A stretch of 64,000 nt of DNA from Tethya wilhelma (Eukaryota > Porifera > Demospongiae > Tethyida > Tethyidae). Of the stretch, positions 52,959 through 64,000 are shown piece after piece (position 1 is the stretch's first letter; the number at the start of each line of letters is the position of its first letter). The stretch is from the NCBI GenBank assembly GCA_964030475.1, contig CAXIPT010000040.1, positions 26,942 to 90,941 of the forward strand, in the 5' to 3' direction. A model generated the notes under the pieces. It did no database searches. It had not been told where the DNA came from and worked only from the letters and a program-made list of their open reading frames with translations. Both the position numbers and the translations under genes were made by a program.

Positions 52959-54530
52959 AAAGAACTAAGTTTTTTTGTCTGATTATGGACTTTGAAAATT
53001 TTCTAACACCAAAAGGTTCACTTTATGCTTATAACATTTTGACTAAAAAAAATTTTCAGAACTAAAGAAACACTTTGCTGAAAGTTTACTTTATCAACTT
53101 ATGGAACATTCTCTTTTTGTAAATAACATTGATGGTGAAAAACAAAATTTTCGCACGGTAGAGATAAAGAACTTAGTTTTTTTGTCTGACTATGGACTTA
53201 GAAAGTTTTCTAAGACCAAAAAGTATACTTTGTGCAAAAAACGTTCATTTTGAATTGAAAATAATTTTCAGCACAACACATGGAAGATTGTTGGTGAAAA
53301 ACAAAGTTTTCTCACAGTATAGAAAAAGAACTTAGTTTTTTTGTGTGATTATGGACTTAAGAAAATTTTCTAAGAGCAAAAAGTACACTATTTGGAAAAA
53401 ACGTTTATTTTGATATGAAAACAATTTTCAGATGAAATGAAACACTTTGGGGTAATTTCACTTTTTTCAACTCATGAAACATTCTCTTGGTGTAAAAAAC
53501 ATTGTTGGTGAAAAACAAAGTTTTTGCACAGTAGGGATAAAGAACTTAGTTTTTTTGTATGACTATGGACTTAGATAATTTTCTAAGACCAAAAACTTCA
53601 TTTTTTGCAAAAAACGTTTATTTTGATATGAAAACAATTTTCAAATGAAAAGAAACACTTTGGTGAAATTTTACTTTTATCAACACAAGGAACATTTTTT
53701 GGTGTAAATAACATTGATGGTGAAAAAAAGGTTTTCTCACAGTAAAGAAAAAGAACTTAGTTTTTTTGGGTGAATATGGACTTACTTAGAAAATTTTCTA
53801 AGACCAAAAAGTTCACTTTTCGCTTAAAACGTTTTTTTTGATTTGAAAACAATTTTCAGCATAAAAGAAACACTTTGGTGAAATTTTACTTTTTTCAACA
53901 CATGGAACATTCTCTTGCTGTAAATAACATTGATGGTGAAAAATAAATTTTCTCACGGTAGAGATAAGCAACTTATTTTTTTTGTCTGATTATGGACTTA
54001 GAAAGTTTTTTAACACCAAAAAAGTTTACTTTATGCTTAAAAACATTTATTTAACTCAAAAACAACTTTCAGCACAAAAGAAACACTTTACTGAAATTTT
54101 ACTTTTATCAACTTATGGAACATTCTCTTTTTGTAAATAACATTGATGGTGAAAAACAAAGTTTTCGCACGGTAGATATAAAGAACTTAGTTTTTTTGTG
54201 GAAATATAGACTTAAAAAAATTTTTTAAAACCAAAAAGTTCACTTTTTGCTTAAAATGTTTTTTTTACTTGAAAACAATTTTGAGCAAAAAAGAAACATT
54301 TTTGTTAAATTTTTCTTTATAAACACATGGAACATTCTCAAGGTGTAAATAACATTGATGGTGAAAGCAAAGTTTTTGCATAATAGAGATAAAGAATATT
54401 GTTGTTTTGTGTGACTATGGACTTAGAAAATTTTGTAAGACCAAAAGTATACTTTTTACAAAAAACTTTTATTTTGACTTGAAAACAATTTTTAGCAGAA
54501 AAGAAAAACTTTGCTGAAATTTTACTTTTA
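52959..54530 (+). repeat. Satellite A array, forward
   Basis: About seven units; ends at AAATTTTACTTTTA where orientation reverses. Confidence 0.87.
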
Positions 54531-55261
54531 TTTTCCCCAACAATGTTTTTACACCAAGAGAATGTTTCATGAATTGAAAAAGTTAAAATTTCACCAAAGT
54601 TTTTTTTTGTGGTGAAATTTTTTTCAATTCAAAAATAATGTTTTTTGCAAATAGTGTACTTCTTAGTGTTAGAAAATTTTCTAAGTCCATAGTCACCCAA
54701 AAAAACTAAGTTCTTTATCTCTATCATGCAAAAACTTTGTTTTTCACGATTAATCTTTTTTAAACCAAGAGAATTTTCCATGTGTTGATAAAAGTAAAAT
54801 TTCACCAGTGTTTCTTTTGAACTGAAAGTTGTTATCAAGTCAAAATAAACTTTTTAAGCAAAAAGTGAACTTTTTGGTGTTAGAAAATTTTCTAATTCCA
54901 TAGTCACACAAAAAAGCTAAGACAAAACTTTATTTTTCCCCAACAATGTTTTTTACACCAAGAGATTGTTTCATTAGTTGAAAAAAGTAAAATGTCACCA
55001 AAGTGTTTCTTTTGTGCTGAAAATATTTTTCAAATCAAAGTATTTGATTTTAGCAAAAAATGAAGTTTTTGATATTAGAAAATTTTCTAAGTCCATAGTC
55101 ACACAAAAAAACTAAGTTCTTTATTTCTACCGTGAGAAAACTTTGTTTTTCACCATCAATGTTATTTACACCAAGAGAATGTTTCATGTGTTTATAAAAG
55201 TAAAATTTCACCAAACTGTTTCTTTTAAGCTGAAAATTGTTTTCAAGTCAAAATAAACGTT
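54531..55261 (-). repeat. Satellite A array, inverted
   Basis: Starts TTTTCCCCAACAATG. The part 54835-55090 is the close inverse of 17085-17345. Interrupted at 55262-55265 (TTAA). Confidence 0.87.
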
Positions 55262-55265
55262 TTAA

Positions 55266-55884
55266 GGTTACGAGCTACCGTTTGCTCATGAATATTTTAA
55301 TGAGCACTCGTAGTTAGTTTAGTGCGGAGCAAACCGCAACTCGTGCAAAACTGTTGGCATGATTTTTTGGCGTCAGTTTTTTTCCAAAGTATTCCGCGTG
55401 TGACCGTATATAGTGGCTCTTTTTAACCGGATTGTATGTGCGCAGGGCCAGATCTAAAAAGAAATTTGACAGCTTGTTAAACGACAGAGAAACGGCAGCT
55501 TTTGTCTTCGCTTTTGCTGCAGAATCACGACAAGAAGTAAGTTTGAGCTACCATTTTTTTCATACTATAAGAAAGAGAAGCCAACCATAGATCTGGCCCA
55601 GCAGAGAGTTGGAAATAAGCGTCTAACGCTCCCATAGTCGATCTGGAACGTTGCCTCTTGAAATAAACTGACGCCAAAAATTTTTGGCTACTCTTTCTGT
55701 TGATATCTCTGAGTGTAGTAAGCCTGCTAAGGTTGTCTTTTCGCTGTTTAGGCCTGAAAGTTAAAAAGAATAACTGTCTAAGCTGTTGTTTAAAATTTGG
55801 CAGGAAATTGCTGCAGTAATTTTCCAAAAAGAAACTTTTAATTCTTGCTCATTAAATATTCATAACAGAATGTACCCCGTAACC
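55266..55884 (-). mobile_element. TTAA MITE with GGTTACG ends, complete copy (619 bp)
   Basis: GGTTACGAGCTACC at the left and inverse GGTTACGGGGTACA at the right, both followed by a TCATGAATATTT/TATGAATATTTAATGAGC segment. TTAA flanks (55262-55265, 55885-55888). The joined flank AAACGTTTTAAGCAAAAAGTG is satellite A. The 100-codon frame (55525-55827, minus) recurs at 16608-16910 with very few changes but shows no recognised motif; the duplicates are recent, so conservation is not evidence of coding. Confidence 0.88.
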
Positions 55885-55888
55885 TTAA

Positions 55889-56132
55889 GCAAAAAGTGAA
55901 CTTTTTGGTCTTAGAAAATATTCTAAGTCCATAGTCACACAAAAAAAACTAAATTCTACCTTGATAAAACTTTGTTTTTCTCTTACAATGGTTGTTACAC
56001 CAAGAGAATGTTTCATGAGTTTAAAAAAGAAAAATTTCACTAAAGTGTTTCTTTTGTGCTGAAAATTATTTTCAATTCAAAATAAACGTTTTTTGCAAAA
56101 AGTGTACTTTTTGGTCTTATAAAATTTTCTAC
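55889..56132 (-). repeat. Satellite A, inverted, last block
   Basis: Inverse of 16319-16553, including the unusual GTGTAACAACCATTGTAAGAG. The satellite ends here at AAAATTTTCTA. Confidence 0.87.
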
Positions 56133-57253
56133 TCAGATCAGTTAAGGCAAGCTCAGCAATTACAGAATGTTGAAAACACTGCTGAAGATCAAGGGAACAA
56201 GCTGTCATATCAAGATGTAGCATTGAATTTAGACATTTATACTAGTGTGAACCTTTAGTATACAGATGTATAATAAAATTGAATATCATTGTTGCCATGG
56301 TAACATAATTGCTTCCGGTAAACAACTCATTAATTATTACCGTCCTTAACTACTACTTTACCGTTTACCGCTACCAAAACGCTCAAGAATGGAAACAATT
56401 TATACATTAGCTGGAAGCTCTCACCAAGTAGTATAATAATCTGGGTGGAAACGTTGCATTGTTCAACGTCATTTAAAGATACAGCAAGAAAAGGCTAAAA
56501 ATAACAGTCAATCAGGTACAAATTAGCTATTCACAAACTCTCCATTCTTACCAGGTAAGAGCAGGACAACGTTTCCACCCAGAATTCGAATGTACAGTCT
56601 TTATATGATGCTTGTATCACAAAATAACTCCCAGAGCTTGATGATTTGGTAGCGGTAAACTGGAATTTCTACAAAGCATCCAAATCGCCATGATTTGAGC
56701 TGGCCAGTTTCACTACAAGACATCACGTGCGTGGAAGGAAATTGCCGGGAAATTCAAATACAATAGAAAATTAATTTTTAATGAGCGCGCCAAATAACGC
56801 TATATACAGCTGCAGTTTGTTCAGATATGATCAGCATATTGTTTCATCAGCTCAAAGATGGTTTAAGCTCTAGTCCAGCTGCTTCTCCTTGGAAAGTGTA
56901 CACAGGCAAGTACAATAATTAAATTTAGATACTTAGACACACTTAACAACAGTAGTACAATAGATACAGAAGTACAACAACTTGATCAGCACAGAATTGT
57001 TCTCTTGCTCTCTTGCAGGCCTAAACACTCCCACTGATCAAGTTCAGCTCAGTGTTTTCTTCAAGTTCTTGAACAATTCTCAGTCTCTGTTTCTCTACTA
57101 GCTTGTTCACTCAGCTCAATACAGGTGGGCAAGGCCTATATGTGTAAGCTTGAGGTAGGGGGAAGTAGAAGAGAGCTTGCAGTGTGCTGCCAAGTTGAGT
57201 CCACGAGCTTTTCAGAGCAGAATTTCAACTGTGTGAATGAGTGTGACGGTGTG

Positions 57254-57257
<4 letters not shown>
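56133..57257. other. Mostly unique noncoding DNA containing one foldback
   Basis: No gene seen. It contains a foldback (56363-56660, listed separately) and otherwise short AT-rich sequence with no recognised ends. Confidence 0.5.
56363..56660. repeat. Foldback repeat with two nested arm pairs
   Basis: GTTTACCGCTACCAAA (56363-56378) pairs with TTTGGTAGCGGTAAAC (56645-56660). Inside, CTGGGTGGAAACGTTG (56441-56456) pairs with CAACGTTTCCACCCAG (56567-56582). Probably a small MITE; no target duplication identified. Confidence 0.75.
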
Positions 57258-57318
<61 letters not shown>

Positions 57319-57393
57319 CTGTGTGTGTGTGTGTGTGTGTGTGCCTGTGTGTGTGTGTGTGTGTGTGTGCCTGTGTGTGTGTGTGTGTGTGTG
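57258..57393. repeat. (GT)n microsatellite with GTGCCT interruptions
   Basis: Almost pure GT with three GCCT interruptions, ending at a single N (57394). The 93- and 88-codon frames across it are artefacts. Confidence 0.95.
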
Positions 57394-57394
57394 T

Positions 57395-58071
57395 NGAATA
57401 ATGTAGCGGGTGGGCTGTAACTAGAGTAACTAAGCTATAAATGGCGCAGAAATAAGCGCCCAATATTAATGCATGCATCTATAGCTATTCTAACTGTAGG
57501 AAACAGTTTATCTAATACTTATTGCACATAATAAGAAACGCTTAGCTTCTTTCTCCCACAAATTTCATTGCAAATTTATTATACACAATGTACAATGCAT
57601 TCATTCATTATTATGCACAGATACACAGCTCCTGGCATAGCCCAGCGATTCTGCAACACTGTGGGCCATCTTCTGATCATCTGGAAGAGATTTCTTTCTG
57701 CTAGAAGTGTTTAGTTCATGAACAATGCATTGTTTTTTGTTGCACATTAAATATGCAAGATTATAATGAGATGCACAGCAGCAGCTGTATCATGTACTTA
57801 TCAGAATAATTTATCAATGAGCATGGCAACCATCCCGTGTACTAACGGGAGAGAAGCTAGCCATGGCTGACATAACTGCATTCAAACGCTTATATCTCAG
57901 CAATAGAAGCAGCCCCACCCGTAAAATCACGTCTGCAGCTCGCCAAGGTGTGCCCCTCCCCATTGGTGCAAAAAAATTTATTTCGCGCGCGCATCGCGAA
58001 TTACACTACAATCGCCGATTACTACAAATAAAGTTTTACTACATCTGGTCGGTTTTCCAAAATTGGGTCAC
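57395..58071. mobile_element. GTGACC element, copy C, left part missing
   Basis: Starts at an internal point (GAATAATGTAGCGGGTGGGC, about 400 bp into copy B) directly after the N, and ends CCAAAATTGGGTCAC. The abrupt start suggests a mis-join or collapsed sequence at 57394. Confidence 0.85.
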
Positions 58072-58683
58072 TGACAATGTCATGCGCATGAGTGCATGCA
58101 CTTAATTGAATTGCCTATGGTAGCCTCATGCACATTCTTCTTTTAATTTTTCCCTTTACTTTGATGTTCTCACATTAATTTTAACCTATTCTACTCTATT
58201 TATGCTTCTATTCTTCCTGGTCAATATGACCATCACTATAGAAGTTAATCAGTTCTAGGTTCTTAATGCTCAGTACATTTCATGCCAATTTGGCTTGATC
58301 AAACTTATGAGTCCGCTAATTAGTACAATTATTTAGTAGCAAATAATAAAATTACTTCTATTTTTCGTCCCTTCTAGTAATCAGGACCATTAAGTTTGAC
58401 TAAAAACTCTGCAATATCAAAAATTTAACCCTATATTCTGCTTCTCTCTCAAAAGACCCATTCTGCTCAAAGACTATTTGCCAGCAGAATGTGCATGTCC
58501 CTACCTATTAGTATCCTATAATATTATATGACAATGATATCGATGCTAATGAAATTGATCATTATCAGTTGCAAAAGTTAACTTACTTGTCTACTATACC
58601 GAATAAAATCTTCATGTGCTTTGTTATTAATGTATCTGCAGTGCATGCATCAACCTACTGCATGGTGGCTCGTCTATATAATT
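58072..58683. other. AT-rich stretch, nothing recognised
   Basis: No open frame above 60 codons, no repeat end recognised. Confidence 0.5.
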
Positions 58684-59067
58684 ACAAGTAGTAAAAATTT
58701 CAAAAAATAACCAGTGTAGAAATGGGCAGTGCTGTAAAAAGTATTGGAACAAGGAATGTCTCAATTTCGGCACATGACTACTTCATTTTCATTTTGATAA
58801 CTCAAGTATTGTTGTAAAATTAATGGTTTGAGAATGCTTATCAGCAACAGTATTAATGGTTCAAATTTCTGCCAATCTTATCACTGGGCTAAACAATGGA
58901 ATAAAGTATACAGATTGAGGTAGGCAGGATTAGATTACAGGCCAAGACATGAGCACAAAAAAAAATGAAGTAGTCATGTGCCGAAATTGAGACATTCCTT
59001 GTTCCAATACTTTTTACAGCACTGCCCATTCATACACTGGTTATTTTTTGAAATTTTTACTACTTGT
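58684..59067. mobile_element. 384-bp foldback MITE (ACAAGTAGTAAAAATTTC ends)
   Basis: About 110-bp arms: ACAAGTAGTAAAAATTTC, AACCAGTGTA, TGGGCAGTGCTGTAAAAAG, TATTGGAACAAGGAATGTC and GGCACATGACTACTTCATTT recur in inverse at 58964-59067, nearly without mismatch. A target duplication is not clear. No coding region. Confidence 0.88.
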
Positions 59068-59471
59068 TCATTCACTTTTTTCAGCACTACAGTGTGAAGA
59101 CTATTAGAGACTGGTTAGTCCCTACAAAAAGCTTGGGAGTAGCAGCTACATGTACTATAATGCTAGAGTAACTAATGCGCATGCGCGTTAATTGATGTTT
59201 GTGATGAAAACGAGTATCAAGGAACCTAGTTCCCTTGAAAAGGACTTATCTTAGTACGTAAGTACGTTAGGAGAACAAAAATTGTGCTATTGTGGCTTCC
59301 CTAGCGCTCCCTACGAGTGCCCAGTGAAGTTTCTGTGAGTTTTAGGCCCTGCATGCAGTTGGTAATATGTTGTGGAGAGTCTTTGAGCAAGTTTGAAGGC
59401 TTAACTTTGTTTTGATAGACTTTTATGGTGATACATATTTTGTATTGTGTTTATGGGACAGCACTGTGCAC
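59068..59471. other. Noncoding stretch, nothing recognised
   Basis: No supported feature; contains CTTAGTACGTAAGTACG, a short palindromic run at 59251-59270. Confidence 0.45.
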
Positions 59472-59475
59472 TTAA

Positions 59476-60135
59476 GGCCTGGGTCTGCTGCTTAGCCCAA
59501 TTGTGACCTCATTAATATTCAAAGCTACAATATCTTGCTAATAAATTGGAATTTTTTCTTGAAACTGAATGACCAAATTACTTGGTCATATGTTAATCAA
59601 TTGGCAATAAAATTAGGTCATGTGATCTTTTCGGCTTTCATAAATTAGCAAATCATGAATAATTAATTAGACGGTACGGTAGAAAGGTTGCTATGGCAAC
59701 CAAATTTTGTACACAAAATCAGTACATGATAATTAACATAATCCTCCTGGAGGGTGTCTTGAAACATATTTTAATTAGAGATATTCAATGTTTTCTATTA
59801 AATGCACACCCTTCTTCTCGGCCATATCTCATGAATGGTACGATGAAATTTCACCCTTCAGTAATATATTGTAGTTCATGATGCTACGAACCTGTTATCA
59901 AGTTTTGGTTGCCATAGCAACAGGTTTAGCGTACCAACTAATTAATAATTCATGTTTTAGGAGTTGTGTTCAAATTTTAATTTTTCCATGAATATTAATT
60001 ATCTGATTATACAAATTTGGGAACATATAATAGAAAGCTCATATTTTATGATAATATAAAGATCTTCATCATAAATAGCAGTACATCTGCACAATTTTAT
60101 TTTTATTTAGCACAATTTGCCAAAAGACCCAGGCC
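59476..60135. mobile_element. TTAA-flanked MITE with GGCCTGGGTCT ends (660 bp)
   Basis: GGCCTGGGTCT at the left and inverse AGACCCAGGCC at the right, flanked by TTAA (59472-59475, 60136-60139). Inside, GGTTGCTATGGCAACCAAATTTTG (59687) and GGTTGCCATAGCAAC (59908) form a second inverted pair. The 62-codon frame at 59693 is not supported as a gene. Confidence 0.82.
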
Positions 60136-60811
60136 TTAAGTGCGCAGTGAGTCGCCCATTCCTACATACGTACTACCGTACGTATGATATAGTTCCCTGT
60201 GTCTAGAGAGCCGGCAGACTGTATACTTTCCTATTGCTTTTGTATTGCAGAGATGTATTGTCAGAGTTGAGTATTCATGAGCCAGAACTGTGGTCACAGC
60301 CAATTTAAGGCCAACAGAAAAGGGTTCACTTGATCACCAAAACATTTTAGAACTATTGTAAAATGCACTATTATATTCCATGGCCAGTGCGGAATTAAAT
60401 TTTACTTAAAATTGAAAATTTCCGCTTTCTAAATAATAATATTGACCTTTGTTGTAAGTTCTATTTACCCAGGCCTTAAGTGCGCAGTGAGTCGCCCATT
60501 CCTACCTACGTACTACCGTACGTATGATATAGTTCCCTGTGTCTAGAGAGCCGGCAGACTGTATACTTTCCTATTGCTTTTGTATTGCAGAGATGTGTTG
60601 AGTATTCATGAGCCAGAACTGTGGTCACAGCCAATTTAAGGCCAACAGAAAAGGGTTCACTTGATCACCAAAACATTTTAGAACTGTATATACCTATTGT
60701 AAAATGCACTATTATATTCCATGGCCAGTGCGGAATTAAATTTTACTTAAAATTGAAAATTTCCGCTTTCTAAATAATAATATTGACCTTTGTTGTAAGT
60801 TCTATTTATTG
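60126..60811 (+). repeat. Direct tandem duplication, about 343 bp x 2
   Basis: 60126-60467 and 60468-60811 agree almost base for base from ACCCAGGCCTTAAGTGCGC to TTGTAAGTTCTATTTA, with small indels (for example CATACGTA/CCTACGTA, and a TATATACC insertion in the second). The first begins within the right end of the 59476 element, so the second copy carries a stray GGCC end plus TTAA. Confidence 0.9.
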
Positions 60812-63317
60812 AAATTAGCTGCAGTTTGAGTCATGCCGTTGTATTAGAGAAATATTACATGAATCATAACAATGTGGAATGAAGTGTGACTCTGAGTTGT
60901 CATCCGAAGCTGTTAGCTAAATCAAAATGATGAGTAGTATAGAAGTTAGATATGTCCACTGAGTCAGTAAAATCAAAAGCCACAGTAAATTGCATGGAGA
61001 ATAGATATAATTTATGAGAGTGAATAACATTGAGTATGGAATTGATTCAGAAGTTGAAGAGCCTGTGAGGCTGCATGGCTAGAACTTGATAATGGCTTTA
61101 GAGTCTTTCTGGGCGTAAACCATCTGCAAGTATTGAAATAAAAGTGGAATAATGTAAGTTAGTACAAAAATCAGTCATGAGCAATTGTGCAAATTTATGT
61201 ACTTAATTAAGTTTGTATCCTTTAATTCTCCTGTCAGCACATGTCCGAGGCTATGCCTTATATAGGCTTACGTGCCCGGAGGTTAGAGACCAGGCTTCCC
61301 CTTTCCTTACGTGTAAGGTAGGCAGGGAGACTGGGAACGAGGCTATAATATGTGTATCACTTCACTGTGACAGGTGTATTTGTTAGTATAAATTGCCAGA
61401 ATCTAGCTATTGGATTGTTAAATTCTGGGTACTGTGGAGTGATAACGTTGTGCATTATTTAGAGTACATCGTGAATGAATGAGGAAGAAAATTGTAATGT
61501 TATGCAGGAATGCTGCACAACAGTGGAAATCTATGGAATGCCCAGTATACCTGAGTAAAATTTGAATATCGTATAGCCAGTTATTTTGGCGGTAGTTAAA
61601 TTTGTGAAAGGGAGCTCAATCGATGATTGGCAAACTTTAATTTTGGTGAATGAAACATAGAAAGCGCATTACGTCATATACGGCAAAATTAGTATAGTAG
61701 CTATGCATATACGTTTTCTCTTTGTCTTTTTCAAATCATGAAGCAAAGCAACAATCAAACTAACTGTGCTGAAAGCCTTGCATTAATGGTAAAGCTTCTG
61801 GCAGTGTAAGAAAATATGGGAGGGGCTAACTGATGCACTACGATATTGCGACGTGACTAAAGCCTTTTTTTTTAGCCAGGCAACCAAGCTTTCAAAAGCC
61901 GCGATGCTATTACTTTATAGCCTAAGAATCCCTGCACCTAAGCAAGTTTCAAGCCTATTTCATGAAGGGCTGTGGAGAAAACGTCGTTCTAAACCCTTCT
62001 ATTGGGATTGCACTAGCGTGTATTTGAACATTTATATTCAGGCAATAAATTTTGGCAATTTGGAGAAATTTGCCAATTTCACAAAAATAAAATCTTTGCA
62101 AAAGTTTCTGGCTATATGGTATGATTTGAAAGTTTATGAACACCAGGTGTAAGAACTTGACGACTTCAGCCAGCTAGAATAAGGATCACTTCGAGTGAAT
62201 GGATGGAAAGAACGGGGATAGTAAGCAAGAATCAACTCTCGAGTCTAACCAGCAAATTGACTGAATCTGGTGTTTAGTGATTTGCTGATTCATCACTTGT
62301 ATGATTGTGACTATCTTACTTAGAAATTAATTTTTGTTGTGCAAAAATAAATACTTTCAGTTTATCTAGCTGTGTTTACCGCTGGAAATTTTTCTGGTAC
62401 CACAAAAAAATTACTTTTTATTGTTAATTGCGAAGTGTAATAGTACAATCAAGGCATCCTAAATCAGTTTGTATAGTTGGGTTGGCATTATTATGATTTT
62501 TCTTGCTTGTCATTAAAAGTCATAAAGAGTTATTAAGCCTTGGCGCATGCGTAGCACGTGCAGAGGATTACGTTAGTTGTTTTGTCCGTCTGTCTGTCTG
62601 TCTGTCTGTCTGTCTCATCGAAATCTCAAGAAAGACCGCTCTAGCGAAAGAATGAACGGTACTTATGTTCATAAAACTGAATGATGTGGTAAAATTACAT
62701 TTTCTGCTCTCCAAAACACTGTTGTTGCTTAGACTTGAGACTTTTTATGCTTCTTTGAGCGCTTAGCTTCAAGAGCACGCCTATTAATCTAGTGTGCGTT
62801 ATCTAGAATTCAGTAATGCTCACTGCATGATGATGCTCGATGATGCTGTTTGATCAGTACATACTGTTATGTTGGTCATTGCTGCTTGGCAAGTCAAATC
62901 GGGTTGGCTGCTTTCTATGTATATAAGGATATTGTCATGTATAGATATTTCAGTGTGCCTGGCTATTAGCTGTATGGCCACTACTCAGCAGGCTCAGTGT
63001 GCTCCCAGTATTTTGTTCCTACACCAGCTCAGCACTCTAGTAGTAGGTTAGTTGTGTGTTTTGTATCAATCCTCCAAGGCTGATTGGCTTAGCCTGATAC
63101 TAGCTACAGCTGAGCATTCAATTTGCAAGTACTACACGGGTCAAAAGTATATTTAAAAATAAAGGTTTGAACATTATTAGTTAGATGGAAACATCGTTGG
63201 GTGAGCCTGAGCGAAGGATCTTCATTTACAAGACCATGCTATTAGTAGATAAACGCATGATTATCTATACTCCTGTTATAGCAAACCTATTATCTATATG
63301 GGCAAACTTATTGAAAT
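60812..63317. other. Noncoding, low-repeat DNA
   Basis: No gene, RNA or known element end recognised. Contains a (GTCT)n run at 62583-62615. CGAGGCTAT occurs twice about 100 bp apart (61249 and 61347). A 99-codon frame at 61853-62152 has no family features. Confidence 0.5.
62583..62615. repeat. (GTCT)n microsatellite
   Basis: About eight tetranucleotide copies. Confidence 0.95.
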
Positions 63318-64000
63318 GTGACCCAATTTTGGAAAACCGACCAGATGTAGTAAAACTTCGTTTGTAGTAATCGGCGATTGTAGTGTAATTCGCGGCGCGC
63401 GCGCGAAATTAATTTTTTTGCACCAAAGGGGAGGGGCATACCTTATCGAGCTGCAAACGTGATTTTACGGGTGGGGCTGCTTCTATTGCTGAGATATAAG
63501 CGTTTGAATGCAGCTATGTCAGCCATGGCTAGCTTCTCTCCCGTTAGTACACGGGATGCGTTGCCATGTTCATTGATAAATTATTCTGATAAGTACATGA
63601 TGCAGCTGCTGCTGTGCATCTCATTATAATCTTGCATATTTAATGTGCAACAAAAAACAATGCATTGTTCATGAACTAAACACTTCTAGCAGAAAGAAAT
63701 CTCTTCCAGATGATCAGAAGATGGCCCACAGTGTTGCAGAATCGCTGGGCTATGCCAGGAGCTGTGTATCTGTGCATAATAATGAATGAATGCGTTGTAC
63801 ATTGTGTATAATAAATTTGCAATGAAATTTGTGGGAGAAAGAAGCTAAGCGCTTCTTATTATGTGCAATAAGTATTAGATAAACTGTTTCCTACAGTTAG
63901 AATAGCTATAGATGCATGCATTAATATTGGGCGCTTATTTCTGCGCCATTTATAGCTTAGTTACTCTAGTTACAGCCCACCCGCTACATTATTCTACTTA
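63318..64000. mobile_element. GTGACC element, copy D, runs off the window
   Basis: Starts GTGACCCAATTTTGGAAAAC and follows copy A in the same orientation to the window end (CTACATTATTCTACTTA, matching about 23252 in copy A). About 380 bp more is expected beyond 64000. Confidence 0.88.

Noticed and set aside
55266..55884. piggyBac assignment for the GGTTACG element
   Set aside because: TTAA alone does not separate piggyBac from Kolobok, and its ends do not start with the CCY typical of piggyBac; left unassigned.
57125..57406. Cys-Val repeat protein
   Set aside because: Translation of a GT microsatellite running into an N.
61853..62152. 99-aa frame as a gene
   Set aside because: No recognised motif, unremarkable composition, no splice or promoter support; chance frame in AT-rich DNA.

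Overview
This is eukaryotic, probably invertebrate metazoan, repeat-rich DNA. Short GT-AG introns (55-98 bp), animal-type transposon families (ISL2EU, TTAA-inserting, MULE, hAT) and very AT-rich noncoding DNA fit a demosponge-like genome, but species is inference. I find no ordinary host gene, tRNA, rRNA or CRISPR array. Every coding region I can support belongs to a transposable element, and most of those are broken.

Layout. The matrix is a tandem satellite of about 200-217 bp per unit, each carrying the 18-bp perfect palindrome CTTAGAAAATTTTCTAAG. It fills 1-9056, 14092-17578 and 18250-19978, recurs in pieces to 38 kb, at 49.7-50.0 kb and at 53-56.1 kb, and has two subfamilies (A, B) and several orientation flips. 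Elements are inserted into it one inside another.

(1) 9059-14089: a complete ISL2EU-type transposon with AT target duplication, about 0.34-0.37-kb inverted repeats, a THAP-DDE transposase (+) and a four-exon SAP-SWIM-YqaJ nuclease gene (-), both apparently intact. (2) 16.5-35 kb: MITEs, foldback elements and scattered exons of a second, decayed SAP/SWIM gene. Parts are repeated as inverted arms (21.2-24.9 kb against 32.2-33.5 kb). Several MITEs insert at TTAA and carry a pair of matching ~20-bp palindromes near one end. (3) 37952-49655: an 11.7-kb nest. A TTAA-inserting element encodes a Kolobok/Mutator-like DDE transposase followed by a DnaQ-like (DEDDh) exonuclease. It was hit by a 0.6-kb TTA-flanked MITE and, inside the exonuclease exon, by a 7.2-kb MULE with a 9-bp target duplication. 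The MULE's transposase exon was then hit by a 2.6-kb hAT with an 8-bp duplication. Removing the insertions on paper restores each host reading frame at the insertion point. (4) 50.1-51.3 kb: an 84-bp minisatellite. (5) 52-64 kb: an N gap, foldback elements, more satellite, three partial GTGACC elements, a GT microsatellite ending at an N, a tandem 340-bp duplication and low-complexity unique DNA.

How the parts relate: two elements each pair a DDE transposase with a nuclease of unrelated fold (YqaJ, DnaQ). The satellite supplies TTAA sites that at least five insertions used; because the array is repetitive, empty sites can be read directly from neighbouring units, which fixes several element boundaries to the base.
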